Shown in pieces: positions 8,188-15,916 of a stretch of 64,000 nucleotides of DNA. Each line of letters opens with the position of its first letter. The stretch's first letter is position 1. The DNA comes from Oleidesulfovibrio alaskensis DSM 16109 (GTDB taxonomy: Bacteria; Desulfobacterota; Desulfovibrionia; Desulfovibrionales; Desulfovibrionaceae): contig NZ_AXWQ01000004.1 of NCBI RefSeq assembly GCF_000482745.1, positions 372,001 to 436,000 of the forward strand, written 5' to 3'. The notes under the pieces are model-generated. The model was given only the letters and a program-made list of their open reading frames with translations, made no database searches and had not been told where the DNA came from. A program made the position numbers and the translations under genes.

Positions 8188-8514
8188 GGGACACTCCTTA
8201 CAAAAAAATGAACGGACCTTCTTAGGAAAAAGGCTGGGCCCGCGTCAAGGATTACTTTCAAGAGAAGCCAAAGGGGTATAATGCCCGACAGCCGCACAAA
8301 AAGCAAGCAGCCGGCAACCGGTCCGGAACCGCCTCGGCCTCGCGATTGCAGGCGGTGAAGCCCGCATCCGGAGCGAAGCCTTGCAACGGGGCGGCGCATC
8401 TTCTTAGGCTGTTTTGCGCAGCAATTCAAGCAGAAAGAACGCAAAACACAACCCGCCCGCCCGCCCGCCGGCGGACACAGCCGCTGCAAAGCAGCCTGAA
8501 CAGGCGCAGAAAAG
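8188..8514. other. Intergenic region: rpmH leader/promoter and tail of the FlgO-like gene
   Basis: No convincing gene. On the minus strand it holds a possible rpmH promoter and, near 8452-8466, a run of four GGG tracts in the transcript downstream of the FlgO-like stop. On the plus strand a perfect TATAAT lies at about 8276-8281, but no good -35 and no recognisable gene follow. An 8-bp inverted repeat (GTTTTGCG / CGCAAAAC, about 8411-8448) has a long loop. I could not match the region to a known RNA. Confidence 0.5.
8214..8255 (-). promoter_or_regulatory. Probable sigma-70 promoter of rpmH
   Basis: On the minus strand TTGACG is followed after 17 bases by CTAAGA, some 40 bases before the rpmH ATG. 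The -35 is strong and the -10 weak (3 of 6). Position and strand fit; assignment is by eye and end points are approximate. Confidence 0.4.
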
Positions 8515-9243
8515 CTACTTGAACGGGGCGAACCCGCCGGTAACCGTATCACCTGCTTCTTCCCGCTGTACCGGAACTTCCGGCACCGCGGATTCACCGG
8601 GCGCAAACACCCTGTGCCGCTGCGCATACCGCGACCACAGTCCGCTGTCAAAGGGCTTCGGCGTGCTGAGCAACGCCCGCACCGCACCGGTGTTGGGCAC
8701 CGAAAATTCATGAGCCGCAACAATGGAACGGTCATCCAGCCGCAGCACCCGCAGCGAGACAAAAACCTCTCCGCGTGCAACCACATAGTTGCCCAACAGC
8801 ACGGCCTGCGCGGCATACCGTGTTTCCAGCATTTTTGCAGTTTCACGGGTCATCATGAATTCTCCTTCATGCCGGCGCGAAACCAGTTCCGCCCCCAGCC
8901 GCACATCCATGACGCGGTATCCGTGCTGGCCCAGGCGTGATGCCACCTGCTGCGAAACCAGCCTGCCGAATGTCGATGTCTGCCCGAAGTCATTAAGCTC
9001 CACCAGCGAGGCCACCAGAACGGGACTGCGGGTACTGAGACGCCGCGCCAGCGCCGCGTGCAGTGCATCCGCTGCGGCAAAATCCGCTCTGGTCAGAAAA
9101 GATTCACTCTCTGCCTGTCCTGCGGCGCTGTCTCTGTATTCCGGCATTCTGGTGGCGGCACCGTTTACCGCCGCGCGTACCGGACTGTGCACCAGCGCGC
9201 ACAGCAGCAGAGCGGTTGCCACCGCTGCCGTCAATACCTTCAT
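8515..9243 (-). CDS. FlgO-family outer-membrane/periplasmic protein
   Basis: About 242 residues with a Sec signal peptide (MKVLTAAVATALLLCALVHS, cut near VRA-AV). The central part (LVELNDFGQTSTFGRLVSQQ onwards) matches the FlgO domain of Vibrio, where FlgO is an outer-membrane protein needed for stable flagellar function. A Pro/Glu-rich tail follows. The start at 9243 is chosen for the signal peptide, with AGGA close upstream; ATGs at 9279 and 9294 are alternatives. It follows a lipoprotein gene on the same strand with a short gap. A sigma-28-like element precedes the pair, which supports a motility role. It has no obvious terminator. Confidence 0.65.
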   Translation of the reverse strand: MKVLTAAVATALLLCALVHSPVRAAVNGAATRMPEYRDSAAGQAESESFLTRADFAAADALHAALARRLSTRSPVLVASLVELNDFGQTSTFGRLVSQQVASRLGQHGYRVMDVRLGAELVSRRHEGEFMMTRETAKMLETRYAAQAVLLGNYVVARGEVFVSLRVLRLDDRSIVAAHEFSVPNTGAVRALLSTPKPFDSGLWSRYAQRHRVFAPGESAVPEVPVQREEAGDTVTGGFAPFK

Positions 9244-9310
9244 GCCTTCCTGCCCGAAAACCATAGCGTGCTCACGCATTGTCTGTCGCTCCATGCGGAC
9301 ACCGCCGCGG

Positions 9311-10000
9311 TTACCGGTTCACCACACGTACCGGCAGCGCCTCGTACTCTTCCACAAAGGTGCCGCTTTCGCCGGGGGCCATATACAGCTCCCAGTCCGG
9401 GTCGTTGATGTAATAAACCGAAGAGGTGTGCACCACATACCGGTTGTTGTGCGACATGCTCACACTGATGACCACCTCGTTGTCGGAAGGACGAGCCACG
9501 GCCCCTGATGCCAGATCAGCCAGAATGCCCGCGCCTATGGCTGCGGGAATCCATTCCGATATGGATTCAAGGCCCCGCGCAGCGGAAACACCCGCCGCAA
9601 TGGCTGTAAAGGTGCCCACAGGCGGACGCTGATACCGCGGCGAATGATGCACCACATACATGGCGTAATCCACGTTAACGTTATCTTTTTCCCTGTTCAG
9701 AGAAACCTGCAGGCCGCGTGAAACCAGTTCGGAAGTAAGCAGCCGGTAAAACCCCACGGCAAAAGGCCGGCTGCCGGGCGACCGCAGATACAGCGGCACC
9801 GTAAGCAGGTCGTCCCTGTCGCCCAGAGCTTTTTCAATTCTGTCGGCCACGTCTGACGCCAGCACCTGCCAGTGACCGGCAGACTGCATCTTGTACTGCG
9901 GCGTTGCCGGATACGTGGCTGCCACGGGCAGCTGAGACCGGTAGGCGGCGCAACCGGCAAGCATGAACGCGGCGAAAAATAATATAATGACATTACGCAT
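9311..10000 (-). CDS. Predicted lipoprotein, possibly flagellum-associated
   Basis: 229 residues. The N-terminus is a lipoprotein signal with the lipobox LAGC (Cys16), so it should be lipid-anchored; the residues after Cys (AA) do not favour inner-membrane retention. A glycine- and alanine-rich stretch (GTFTAIAAGVSAARGLESIS and beyond) could be membrane-associated. I do not recognise the family. It is the first gene of a two-gene unit with the FlgO-like gene, and a sigma-28-like promoter lies just upstream. AGGGTG precedes the ATG by 6 bases. A role at the flagellar base or outer membrane is inferred from context only. Confidence 0.6.
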   Translation of the reverse strand: MRNVIILFFAAFMLAGCAAYRSQLPVAATYPATPQYKMQSAGHWQVLASDVADRIEKALGDRDDLLTVPLYLRSPGSRPFAVGFYRLLTSELVSRGLQVSLNREKDNVNVDYAMYVVHHSPRYQRPPVGTFTAIAAGVSAARGLESISEWIPAAIGAGILADLASGAVARPSDNEVVISVSMSHNNRYVVHTSSVYYINDPDWELYMAPGESGTFVEEYEALPVRVVNR

Positions 10001-10061
10001 GAAGGCACCCTGAAAGTAATCGGTGAAAACAGAGCGGAACAGAGAAAGACTCTCATACTCT

Positions 10062-10089
10062 GTTTCGGCACAATCAGTCCGTTACTTTA
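10062..10089 (-). promoter_or_regulatory. Sigma-28 (FliA)-like promoter of the lipoprotein/FlgO-like pair
   Basis: Minus strand: TAAAGTAA (10082-10089), 12-base spacer, GCCGAAAC (10062-10069). The enterobacterial consensus is TAAAGTTT-N11-GCCGATAA. The -35 overlaps the last codons of the HPt gene. It lies about 60 bases before the lipoprotein ATG. Confidence 0.5.
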
Positions 10090-10460
10090 GAGACACCGGC
10101 TTCTTTACCTTGCCATCCGTCATGCATTTCCTGCGCAAAGGCTTCCAGCTCCGCCAGCAGCGCCAGGCGCAATTCTTCGGTCTGCACCCTGCAGGAACCG
10201 GAAAGAATGGCACTTTCAAGTGCAAAGGCAGCCGCCCGCAGTGCCTGCGCTCCCAGATTGGCGGCTTCACCTTTCAGCCGGTGAGCCGCAGCCCGCAGCA
10301 AATCAGGCTGCACGGCCACAGTTTCCAGCGTTTCGCGCCATGCTTTCACATCCTGCAAAAACATGCCTGCCAGATAAAGCACGTCCTCACGCCGCAGCCC
10401 CAGATGCTGTGCGGCTTCGTCCGGTGCAAAAACCGGCAGTTCCATAGGTCTTGTGGCCAT
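10074..10460 (-). CDS. HPt (histidine phosphotransfer) domain protein
   Basis: 128 residues, almost entirely one helical HPt domain. The phosphorylatable histidine is H60 in AAAHRLKGEAANLGA, the standard HPt motif AHxLKGxxxNLGA. HPt proteins relay phosphate between response-regulator receivers in phosphorelays. The ATG at 10460 has GAGGAGG 5 bases upstream and fits the domain start; longer in-frame versions have no support. No kinase or receiver gene is adjacent, so its partners are elsewhere. It sits upstream of the lipoprotein/FlgO-like pair on the same strand. Confidence 0.8.
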   Translation of the reverse strand: MATRPMELPVFAPDEAAQHLGLRREDVLYLAGMFLQDVKAWRETLETVAVQPDLLRAAAHRLKGEAANLGAQALRAAAFALESAILSGSCRVQTEELRLALLAELEAFAQEMHDGWQGKEAGVSKVTD

Positions 10461-10524
10461 CAGCCCCTCCTCGGTTTCTGCGCCCCCGCCCTGCACGGCA
10501 TCCGGTCGCTGCCGGAAGACGTCA

Positions 10525-10542
10525 TGCAAGGCCATCCTTGCA
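10525..10542. promoter_or_regulatory. Dyad symmetry in a divergent intergenic region
   Basis: TGCAAGG (10525-10531), four bases, then CCTTGCA (10536-10542). It lies between the divergent HPt gene and the unknown gene at 10672. A regulator-binding site is possible. There is no T run, so it is not a terminator. Confidence 0.3.
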
Positions 10543-10671
10543 CAAAATGCACTGTTATCCCCCACAAATCAACAGGAAGCCCGCCTGAGGTTGCAACAAG
10601 CGGCAAAAGCGCATAATAGGCCGCTTCTGTCATGCCGCATACGGCAGCACACAAACCCACCGGAGCAGACC

Positions 10672-11211
10672 ATGGCCGCAAAAACAGCAAACGACCGTAA
10701 ACTGAAAAAACGCATCGCACAGATAAAAAGCCGCAAGGCACAGCAGATGACGCAGAAAGGTGATTTTTCCGACCTGCTGTATACATTCTGCAGACCGCTT
10801 CTGGCTGTGCAGGACGAACTGAACGGCCCGGAAAACGCCATCGGCATGGGGGTATTTGCCTGGAACGCCGCTTTTCTGGAAAAAGACCGCTGGCAGCGAA
10901 ATCTTGCCAACTCGCTGGGACAGTACGGACTTTCCTCCGAAGTGCAGGATTCGCTGACCGGCATCGTTGAAGAAATGATCCGCCAGAAACACCTGATGTA
11001 TCCCGGCGACCGGCGCGTCATTGTCGATTACGATGTGCGGGTGGAAAAAGGCACAGTGCATGTCACGGCAGATTACCGCGAAGCCAGCAAAACAATCATG
11101 CCTAAATTTCAGGATATTTCCGAAGACCCCTCCGCCACCTGCACCGGACGGAACGGGCAGACACAAGACAGCGGACAGGATGTTGCGCAAACCGGACAGG
11201 ACGGCTGCTGA
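10672..11211 (+). CDS. Unknown cytoplasmic protein
   Basis: 179 residues, not recognised. It has a basic N-terminus (KLKKRIAQIKSRKAQQ), a central region with aromatic and acidic residues but no membrane segment or signal peptide, and a hydrophilic Gln/Asp/Thr-rich tail. GGAG lies 6 bases before the ATG at 10672. It is transcribed away from the HPt gene and ends in a strong terminator, so it is probably monocistronic. A CATAAT about 60 bases upstream could be its -10. Confidence 0.65.
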   Translation: MAAKTANDRKLKKRIAQIKSRKAQQMTQKGDFSDLLYTFCRPLLAVQDELNGPENAIGMGVFAWNAAFLEKDRWQRNLANSLGQYGLSSEVQDSLTGIVEEMIRQKHLMYPGDRRVIVDYDVRVEKGTVHVTADYREASKTIMPKFQDISEDPSATCTGRNGQTQDSGQDVAQTGQDGC

Positions 11212-11244
11212 ACAAAAACTCCGCCTGCACCGGAAAAAATCATC

Positions 11245-11275
11245 CGCGCCGCGTCACCACGCGGCGCGTTTTTTT
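11245..11275 (+). terminator. Rho-independent terminator after the unknown gene
   Basis: CGCGCCGCG (11245-11253) pairs with CGCGGCGCG (11260-11268), followed by seven T. Confidence 0.9.
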
Positions 11276-11320
11276 ACACCGCTACGCGCATCCCGCCTTT
11301 TCTGCAGGCACACCGGCATG

Positions 11321-12205
11321 CTAGGGGCAGGCAAGCCTCCGGAGCACAGCCATATTCATCATGTCTTCTTCCGGCCCTTTTCCCTTGGGGGTTTCAAGCA
11401 CCTTGGGCACATGGTGCAGCCGCTCGTCACGCATCAGCAGGCGGAAAGCCGCTTCGCCCAGTTCTCCCTGCCCTATGTGGGTATGCCTGTCTCTGCGGCT
11501 GCCCAGTCCGGTCAGCGAGTCGTTGGCATGCACCAGCCGCAGCCTGTCCAGTCCCGCACAGACATCCAGTTCACGTATGGCAGCATCATATAATGCCGCG
11601 TCTCGCAGATCATATCCGGCACCGAATGCATGCGCCGTATCAAGGCATATGCCATAGCGTTCCGGCATGCGCGAAGCTTCAATGACAGCCGCCAGTCCGG
11701 CAAATGACGCCCCCAGCATGGTGCCCTGCCCCGCCGTGTTTTCCAGCAGCACCATAACCGCGGGACTGCCGCAGCGTTCCAGCGCTTCATCCAGACGCGC
11801 CGCCGCCAGCGCGGCACCGGCTGCTTCTCCCTGTCCTTTATGCGCTCCGGGGTGCACCACAACCATTTCAATGCCCAGTCTGCCCGCACGCTGCAGTTCG
11901 TCAGCCATCAGCGCCACCGAGCGCTCAGCCCCTTCCGGCGTGTCCGCAGCGGGGTTTATCAGATACGATGCATGTGACGATACCGGATATCCGCCCCAGC
12001 GGCGCACGGCCGCCGTAAACAGCTCTGCGTCATGCTCTTCCAGCGGCGGGGCGTTCCACTGACGCTGGTTGCGTGTAAACACCTGCAGCGCTGTGGCTCC
12101 TGCTGCCTCTGCGCGCTCAACGGCCTTGTGCACGCCGCCCGCCGCGGACATATGCGCCCCGATCAACTGCTGTTGCGGCTTGTTCTGACGTGATATAGTT
12201 TCCAT
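11321..12205 (-). CDS. nfo: Endonuclease IV (AP endonuclease)
   Basis: 294 residues, standard for Nfo. It cleaves DNA 5' of abasic sites in base-excision repair and uses three zinc ions. Visible zinc-ligand motifs are HPGAHKG, the glutamate in LLENTAGQG, CLDTAHAFGAGYD, HANDS and the DRHTHIGQGELG block, with LETPKG near the end. The TIM-barrel begins at LIGAHMSAAGGV. The gene stands alone, convergent with the unknown gene ending at 11211 and divergent from the small membrane protein gene at 12319. Confidence 0.96.
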   Translation of the reverse strand: METISRQNKPQQQLIGAHMSAAGGVHKAVERAEAAGATALQVFTRNQRQWNAPPLEEHDAELFTAAVRRWGGYPVSSHASYLINPAADTPEGAERSVALMADELQRAGRLGIEMVVVHPGAHKGQGEAAGAALAAARLDEALERCGSPAVMVLLENTAGQGTMLGASFAGLAAVIEASRMPERYGICLDTAHAFGAGYDLRDAALYDAAIRELDVCAGLDRLRLVHANDSLTGLGSRRDRHTHIGQGELGEAAFRLLMRDERLHHVPKVLETPKGKGPEEDMMNMAVLRRLACP

Positions 12206-12318
12206 AATCCACCTGTGGGTATATGACTTTCCCTACCCTGTACTGAGGGAAACCCCTCATTTCCTCAAAGTATGGAACACAGTACAGTGCCCAAAATATA
12301 ATTGACACGGGAGGAGGC

Positions 12319-12780
12319 ATGAAAACCTCCGTCATTGTTTTTGTTCTGCTTCTGCTTTGCGGAGCAGGCGCATTTTTCAGCTATCTGTACCTGCCTGCAT
12401 ATTCGCTGCGCATACCGCAGGTGCGTATAAGCATACAGTTGCCCGACGCCGATGAAGCCCGGCCGTCCGCATACTTCACCGAAGAAGAAAGAAAAGACCT
12501 GCAGCGCATCCTTGCGCCCTACAGGGACAATATCAGCAATGTGAAGATCATGCTCGACCACTTTCACACGCCGTCGCCCGCCGACGGCATGTCCAGCTTT
12601 CAGCTGATCATCACCACGGCCGAAGGATGCATACTGCAGACCCGGCCGCAGGTCACCAGACGCATGTACCTCACATCCGACATCGACGCCAAGGTCAGAC
12701 GTTCTTTTGAGCTGTTTGACAGTCTTTCACGCACCTCAACCTATCAGAAACGCAACCTTGCCCGCATTTCAGATATCTGA
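12319..12780 (+). CDS. Small single-pass membrane or secreted protein, unknown
   Basis: 153 residues. The N-terminus is one hydrophobic segment (VIVFVLLLLCGAGAFFSYLY) that could be a membrane anchor or an uncleaved signal. The rest is hydrophilic and predicted extracytoplasmic. No motif recognised. The ATG at 12319 is preceded by GGGAGGAGG. The gene is divergent from nfo, and the upstream gap is only about 110 bp. Reading frame, ribosome site and codon pattern suggest it is real. Confidence 0.6.
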   Translation: MKTSVIVFVLLLLCGAGAFFSYLYLPAYSLRIPQVRISIQLPDADEARPSAYFTEEERKDLQRILAPYRDNISNVKIMLDHFHTPSPADGMSSFQLIITTAEGCILQTRPQVTRRMYLTSDIDAKVRRSFELFDSLSRTSTYQKRNLARISDI

Positions 12781-12903
12781 CCAAGCCCCCCGAAGCCTCC
12801 GGCGGCATCACCTCTTGTGCTCCGTCCCCCGCGGATCGCAGGAACGCTGACGGCGTTCCGTGCTGCCGGAGGCACTTATACCGCACTATGCGGACATGCT
12901 GTA

Positions 12904-12928
12904 CAAAAACGGCGCCTGATGGCGCCGT
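12904..12928 (-). terminator. Terminator of the paired SMR genes
   Basis: ACGGCGCC (12909-12916) and GGCGCCGT (12921-12928) form a stem with a TGAT loop. Five to six U follow on the minus strand. Confidence 0.75.
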
Positions 12929-12953
12929 AATTTCATGTGGATGTTCTGCACCA

Positions 12954-13289
12954 TCAGCTGATGTGCAGCATGGCCAGCCCGCAGGTAAGCAGGGCAATTC
13001 CGGCCCATGCACTGGGCGCCATTTTCTGCCCGAACAGCACCCAGCCGCCCAGCGAGGTACCCAGAATACCGAAACCGCCCCACATGGCGTAGGCAACGGC
13101 CAGATCCATACTGCGCACTGCAAAAGACAGGCAGACAAAAGCAAGCCCCACAGCTGCCAGCGCCATCACGCCGTACCGGCGCACGGTAAATCCCCGGGAC
13201 TTTGCCAGCAGCAGGTTGGCAGCCACATCCAGTGCCGCCGCCAGCATTACCAGCAGCAGTCCTGCTGTCAGTATCGACGAAAATGTCAT
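12954..13289 (-). CDS. SMR-family transporter subunit, MdtI-like
   Basis: 111 residues, four membrane helices. It aligns by eye with E. coli MdtI through LDVAANLLLAKSRGF (MdtI: LEIVANVFLKFSDGF), AVAYAMWGGFGI and GWVLFGQ. MdtI works as a heterodimer with MdtJ to export spermidine; other SMR pairs export cationic drugs. The membrane-embedded glutamate of helix 1, essential in SMR proteins, is replaced here by aspartate (D21). The ATG overlaps the stop of the MdtJ-like gene as ATGA, so the pair is coupled. Substrate not known. Confidence 0.8.
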   Translation of the reverse strand: MTFSSILTAGLLLVMLAAALDVAANLLLAKSRGFTVRRYGVMALAAVGLAFVCLSFAVRSMDLAVAYAMWGGFGILGTSLGGWVLFGQKMAPSAWAGIALLTCGLAMLHIS

Positions 13290-13696
13290 GACTGTTCCCC
13301 TCTGCGCGGCTGAACCACACCGGCGGGTTCCGCCTGTTGCCGGTTGCCGGAAGAAGTGCCGTGGTGCACCAGCAGCACGCCGCCCAGCACAGCACACAGC
13401 GCAGCAAAACGCAGCAGACTCATCTGTTCGCCCAGAATGAACACACTGGCGAGCGTGATGAATGCAAGTCCGACCCCCTCCCAGAAAGCAAAAGCCACCC
13501 CCACGGGCAGCGCCGTGGTGGAAAGTGAAAGCAGATAGTACGAAACACCGATGAACAGCAGCATGATCACCACTCCGGCCTCGGCCCCGAAAGCCATGCT
13601 CCAGCTTTGTGAAGCCTTCATCAGTGTGGTACCGGCCACCTCGAAAAAGACCGCGCCGGTAAGACACAGCCAGTGATACGCACGTGGTGCGGACAT
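13286..13696 (-). CDS. SMR-family transporter subunit, MdtJ-like
   Basis: 136 residues with four helices and a hydrophilic tail of about 25 residues. Helix 1 is GAVFFEVAGTTLMKAS with the conserved glutamate E19. PVGVAFAFWEGVGLAFI is the loop/helix 3 region typical of MdtJ. It forms an operon with the MdtI-like gene immediately downstream, the usual J-then-I order. GAGGG lies about 9 bases before the ATG at 13696; an upstream in-frame ATG has no such site. The longer, Gln/Arg-rich C-terminus is unusual for SMR proteins. Confidence 0.8.
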   Translation of the reverse strand: MSAPRAYHWLCLTGAVFFEVAGTTLMKASQSWSMAFGAEAGVVIMLLFIGVSYYLLSLSTTALPVGVAFAFWEGVGLAFITLASVFILGEQMSLLRFAALCAVLGGVLLVHHGTSSGNRQQAEPAGVVQPRRGEQS

Positions 13697-14034
13697 GATA
13701 AAATACCCTCGTGACGCGGCGCGCAGCACCGCTTCTATGTATAATTACGAAAAAAGAAAAAGAAAAAAGGACCGGTTGCGCAACGGCAGCCGTTACAGCC
13801 CCGAACGCCAGCAGTGTTCGGAAGAGACGATGCCGGCTCCGCAGAGCGGCGTATGGCGGGTAGTGCCTGTCAGCATGGAATGCATGCTACTGCGTCGGAA
13901 CAGGAAAAGCAACTCCGCCCGCGGGCAGACCTCGCCGGATATCATGCGGCCCACAAACCGGACTGAAAAGGTATGCTTTGCGGACAGGCAAAAAAAAGCT
14001 ATACCGGCGGCACACCAGACGGGGAGAATATCAG
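13697..14034. other. Divergent intergenic region between the SMR pair and the YcaO gene
   Basis: No gene supported. It holds a purine tract (about 13749-13770), a small hairpin AACGG-CAG-CCGTT (13782-13794) and a 6-bp stem CCGAAC/GTTCGG (13801-13821). On the minus strand TTATAC upstream of the SMR pair could be a -10. SMR genes often sit behind guanidine riboswitches, but I could not recognise one here. Confidence 0.4.
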
Positions 14035-15756
14035 ATGTCCGCAACAATGCATTACACATACACACTCACCGGCACAGAGGCCACCACAGGGTATTTTTCA
14101 TGCGAGCCGCCGCGCGGTCTCAGCTTTGCCGGAGGACTGGCATGGCTGGAGGAACACCCCGCCGATGACTTCATGCACCTGTGGCTGCTCCGCAGGCTTG
14201 CCACCTTTGAGCAGAAAAAAATCCGCACCATGATCACCAGAGAATGTGCCGGACGCCCTGTACTGGAAGCGCTGCTGTACGAGCTCTGCCTGCTTACGCC
14301 CCGTTTCGCCGCCCTGCGCGAACGCTTTGCCCCCGGAGCCCCCGCGCGGCTTTCAGCCTGTACCCCGCTACCCTACATCAAATGGTCACTGCAGCCAGAC
14401 AGCGGCCTGCATGCCCGGTGGACAGAACTTTTCCGGGCCAACATGCACGATCACCGCATGCTGCCGCACCCCGACGATGAAGAGCTGCCCCCGCTGTTTG
14501 ATCTCGGGTCGGTCTCTGCACTGTGGCTGCCCCGCAACACAGTGCCGGTGGCCGATCTGCGGCAGCAGGTTGCAGACCGGCCGCGCGATACGGGCTGGCG
14601 GCGTCCGCCTGCGCACGAAACAGCCATGCTGGCGCTGGAACGCCTGGTCGAGCATGATGTGATCGGGGGCGTGGAAATGCGACACGTGGCTTCGCTGAGC
14701 CCCATCGCGCTGCTGCGCCAGTGGCGGCTGGACACCGGAATACAGGCGGGCCGCAACAATCACACACTATGCGGACTTGCCACCACATACGGAAGAGGGC
14801 TTTCACTGGCGGACGCCCGTGTTTCATACGCCATGGAAATGGTTGAACGGGCTTCTTCGTATGCTTCGGTGTCTGTTCAGGACGGTGTATTGCAGGTGAC
14901 CGGCAGAGCCTGCCGTACACCTGTGACCGTGGCGCGCCTTTCCGAACTGCGGGCCCGCGGCATTGAAGCTGTCGACCCTGCCGATTTTCCGCTGGAAGCG
15001 CCCTATCAGGACGAGCCGCTGCACTGGATGGAAGGCCGCTCACCGGGGCCGGACGGCGAAGTGACTGTACTGGTGCCCGTACAGATGGTTTTTCTGTTCT
15101 GCAACCTTGATGAAGTGTCTTTATACACGGCTCCCGGTTCCACGGGGCTTGCCTCCGGCAATATACCGGAAGAAGCCAAAGTGGCAGCCCTGACGGAAAT
15201 CATCGAACGTGATGCGGAAGCCACCATGCCGTACAGCTGGCAGCGGTGCTTCACGCTGACCACGGAAGACCCCGCCCTGAAAATGCTGCTGGACGATTAC
15301 GCCGCCCGCGGTGTGCATCTGCAGTTTCAGGATATCACCACCGACTTCGGGGTGCCCTGCTACAAAGCATTCGTCACAGGCCGCGACGGCACTGTCACCC
15401 GCGCCACAGGCGCCGGGCTGGACGGCCGGCGGGCCATTGTGTCATGCCTTACCGAAACGCCGTATCCGTATCCGGACAGCCCGCCTTCGGCCCCCGCGCC
15501 TTCACATATTCCTGTGCGCAGGCTTGAAGAACTGCCCGATATGAGCATGGGTAACGTCCATGACAATCTGGCGCTGCTGGAAGCCATGTTCACCGCCAAC
15601 GGCAGAACACCCGTTTATGTGGATATCACCCGCGATGATCTGGGCTTTCCCGTTGTCAGAGCGTTGGTGCCCGGCATGGAACTGACAGCGGACTTCACGC
15701 CGTTCACCCGTATCAATCCCCGGCTGTACCGGCGGTATCTCGACATGTTCCGCTGA
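14035..15756 (+). CDS. YcaO-domain protein (ATP-dependent backbone-activating family)
   Basis: 573 residues. The C-terminal half is a YcaO domain. It starts near RNNHTLCGLATTYGRGLS and carries the ATP/Mg-binding pattern SYAMEMVERASSY and, later, TEIIERDAEATMPYSW. YcaO enzymes use ATP to activate peptide amides for azoline, thioamide or amidine formation; E. coli YcaO instead supports RimO-dependent methylthiolation of ribosomal protein S12. The C-terminus (NPRLYRRYLDMFR) lacks the PxPxP ending of azoline-forming members. The first 240 residues are an extension I do not recognise. No TfuA, precursor peptide or dehydrogenase gene is adjacent. GGGGAG lies 8 bases before the ATG at 14035. Confidence 0.8.
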   Translation: MSATMHYTYTLTGTEATTGYFSCEPPRGLSFAGGLAWLEEHPADDFMHLWLLRRLATFEQKKIRTMITRECAGRPVLEALLYELCLLTPRFAALRERFAPGAPARLSACTPLPYIKWSLQPDSGLHARWTELFRANMHDHRMLPHPDDEELPPLFDLGSVSALWLPRNTVPVADLRQQVADRPRDTGWRRPPAHETAMLALERLVEHDVIGGVEMRHVASLSPIALLRQWRLDTGIQAGRNNHTLCGLATTYGRGLSLADARVSYAMEMVERASSYASVSVQDGVLQVTGRACRTPVTVARLSELRARGIEAVDPADFPLEAPYQDEPLHWMEGRSPGPDGEVTVLVPVQMVFLFCNLDEVSLYTAPGSTGLASGNIPEEAKVAALTEIIERDAEATMPYSWQRCFTLTTEDPALKMLLDDYAARGVHLQFQDITTDFGVPCYKAFVTGRDGTVTRATGAGLDGRRAIVSCLTETPYPYPDSPPSAPAPSHIPVRRLEELPDMSMGNVHDNLALLEAMFTANGRTPVYVDITRDDLGFPVVRALVPGMELTADFTPFTRINPRLYRRYLDMFR

Positions 15757-15916
15757 CCTGCAAAAACCGAGGCGCGCACTGCCGCGCACGGCACGGCAGC
15801 CCCTGTTTTCGGGCCGCCCGCCTGCCCCGCAGGCCGGCGGCCTGCATGTGTATATATTCCACCCTTAACCGGTTTCGGGCTTTTCATCCGCCGCAAAACC
15901 CAGTATTCAATCAATC

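Noticed and set aside
8276..8281. Perfect TATAAT on the plus strand upstream of rpmH
   Set aside because: No suitable -35 and no gene or RNA structure follows on the plus strand.
8184..8846. 220-residue minus-strand open frame over the rpmH leader and FlgO-like gene
   Set aside because: It is in another frame of the FlgO-like gene, has no ribosome site and no recognisable sequence. A GC-rich shadow.
13697..14034. Guanidine riboswitch ahead of the SMR pair
   Set aside because: The small hairpins do not show the ACGR loops or ykkC core sequence.
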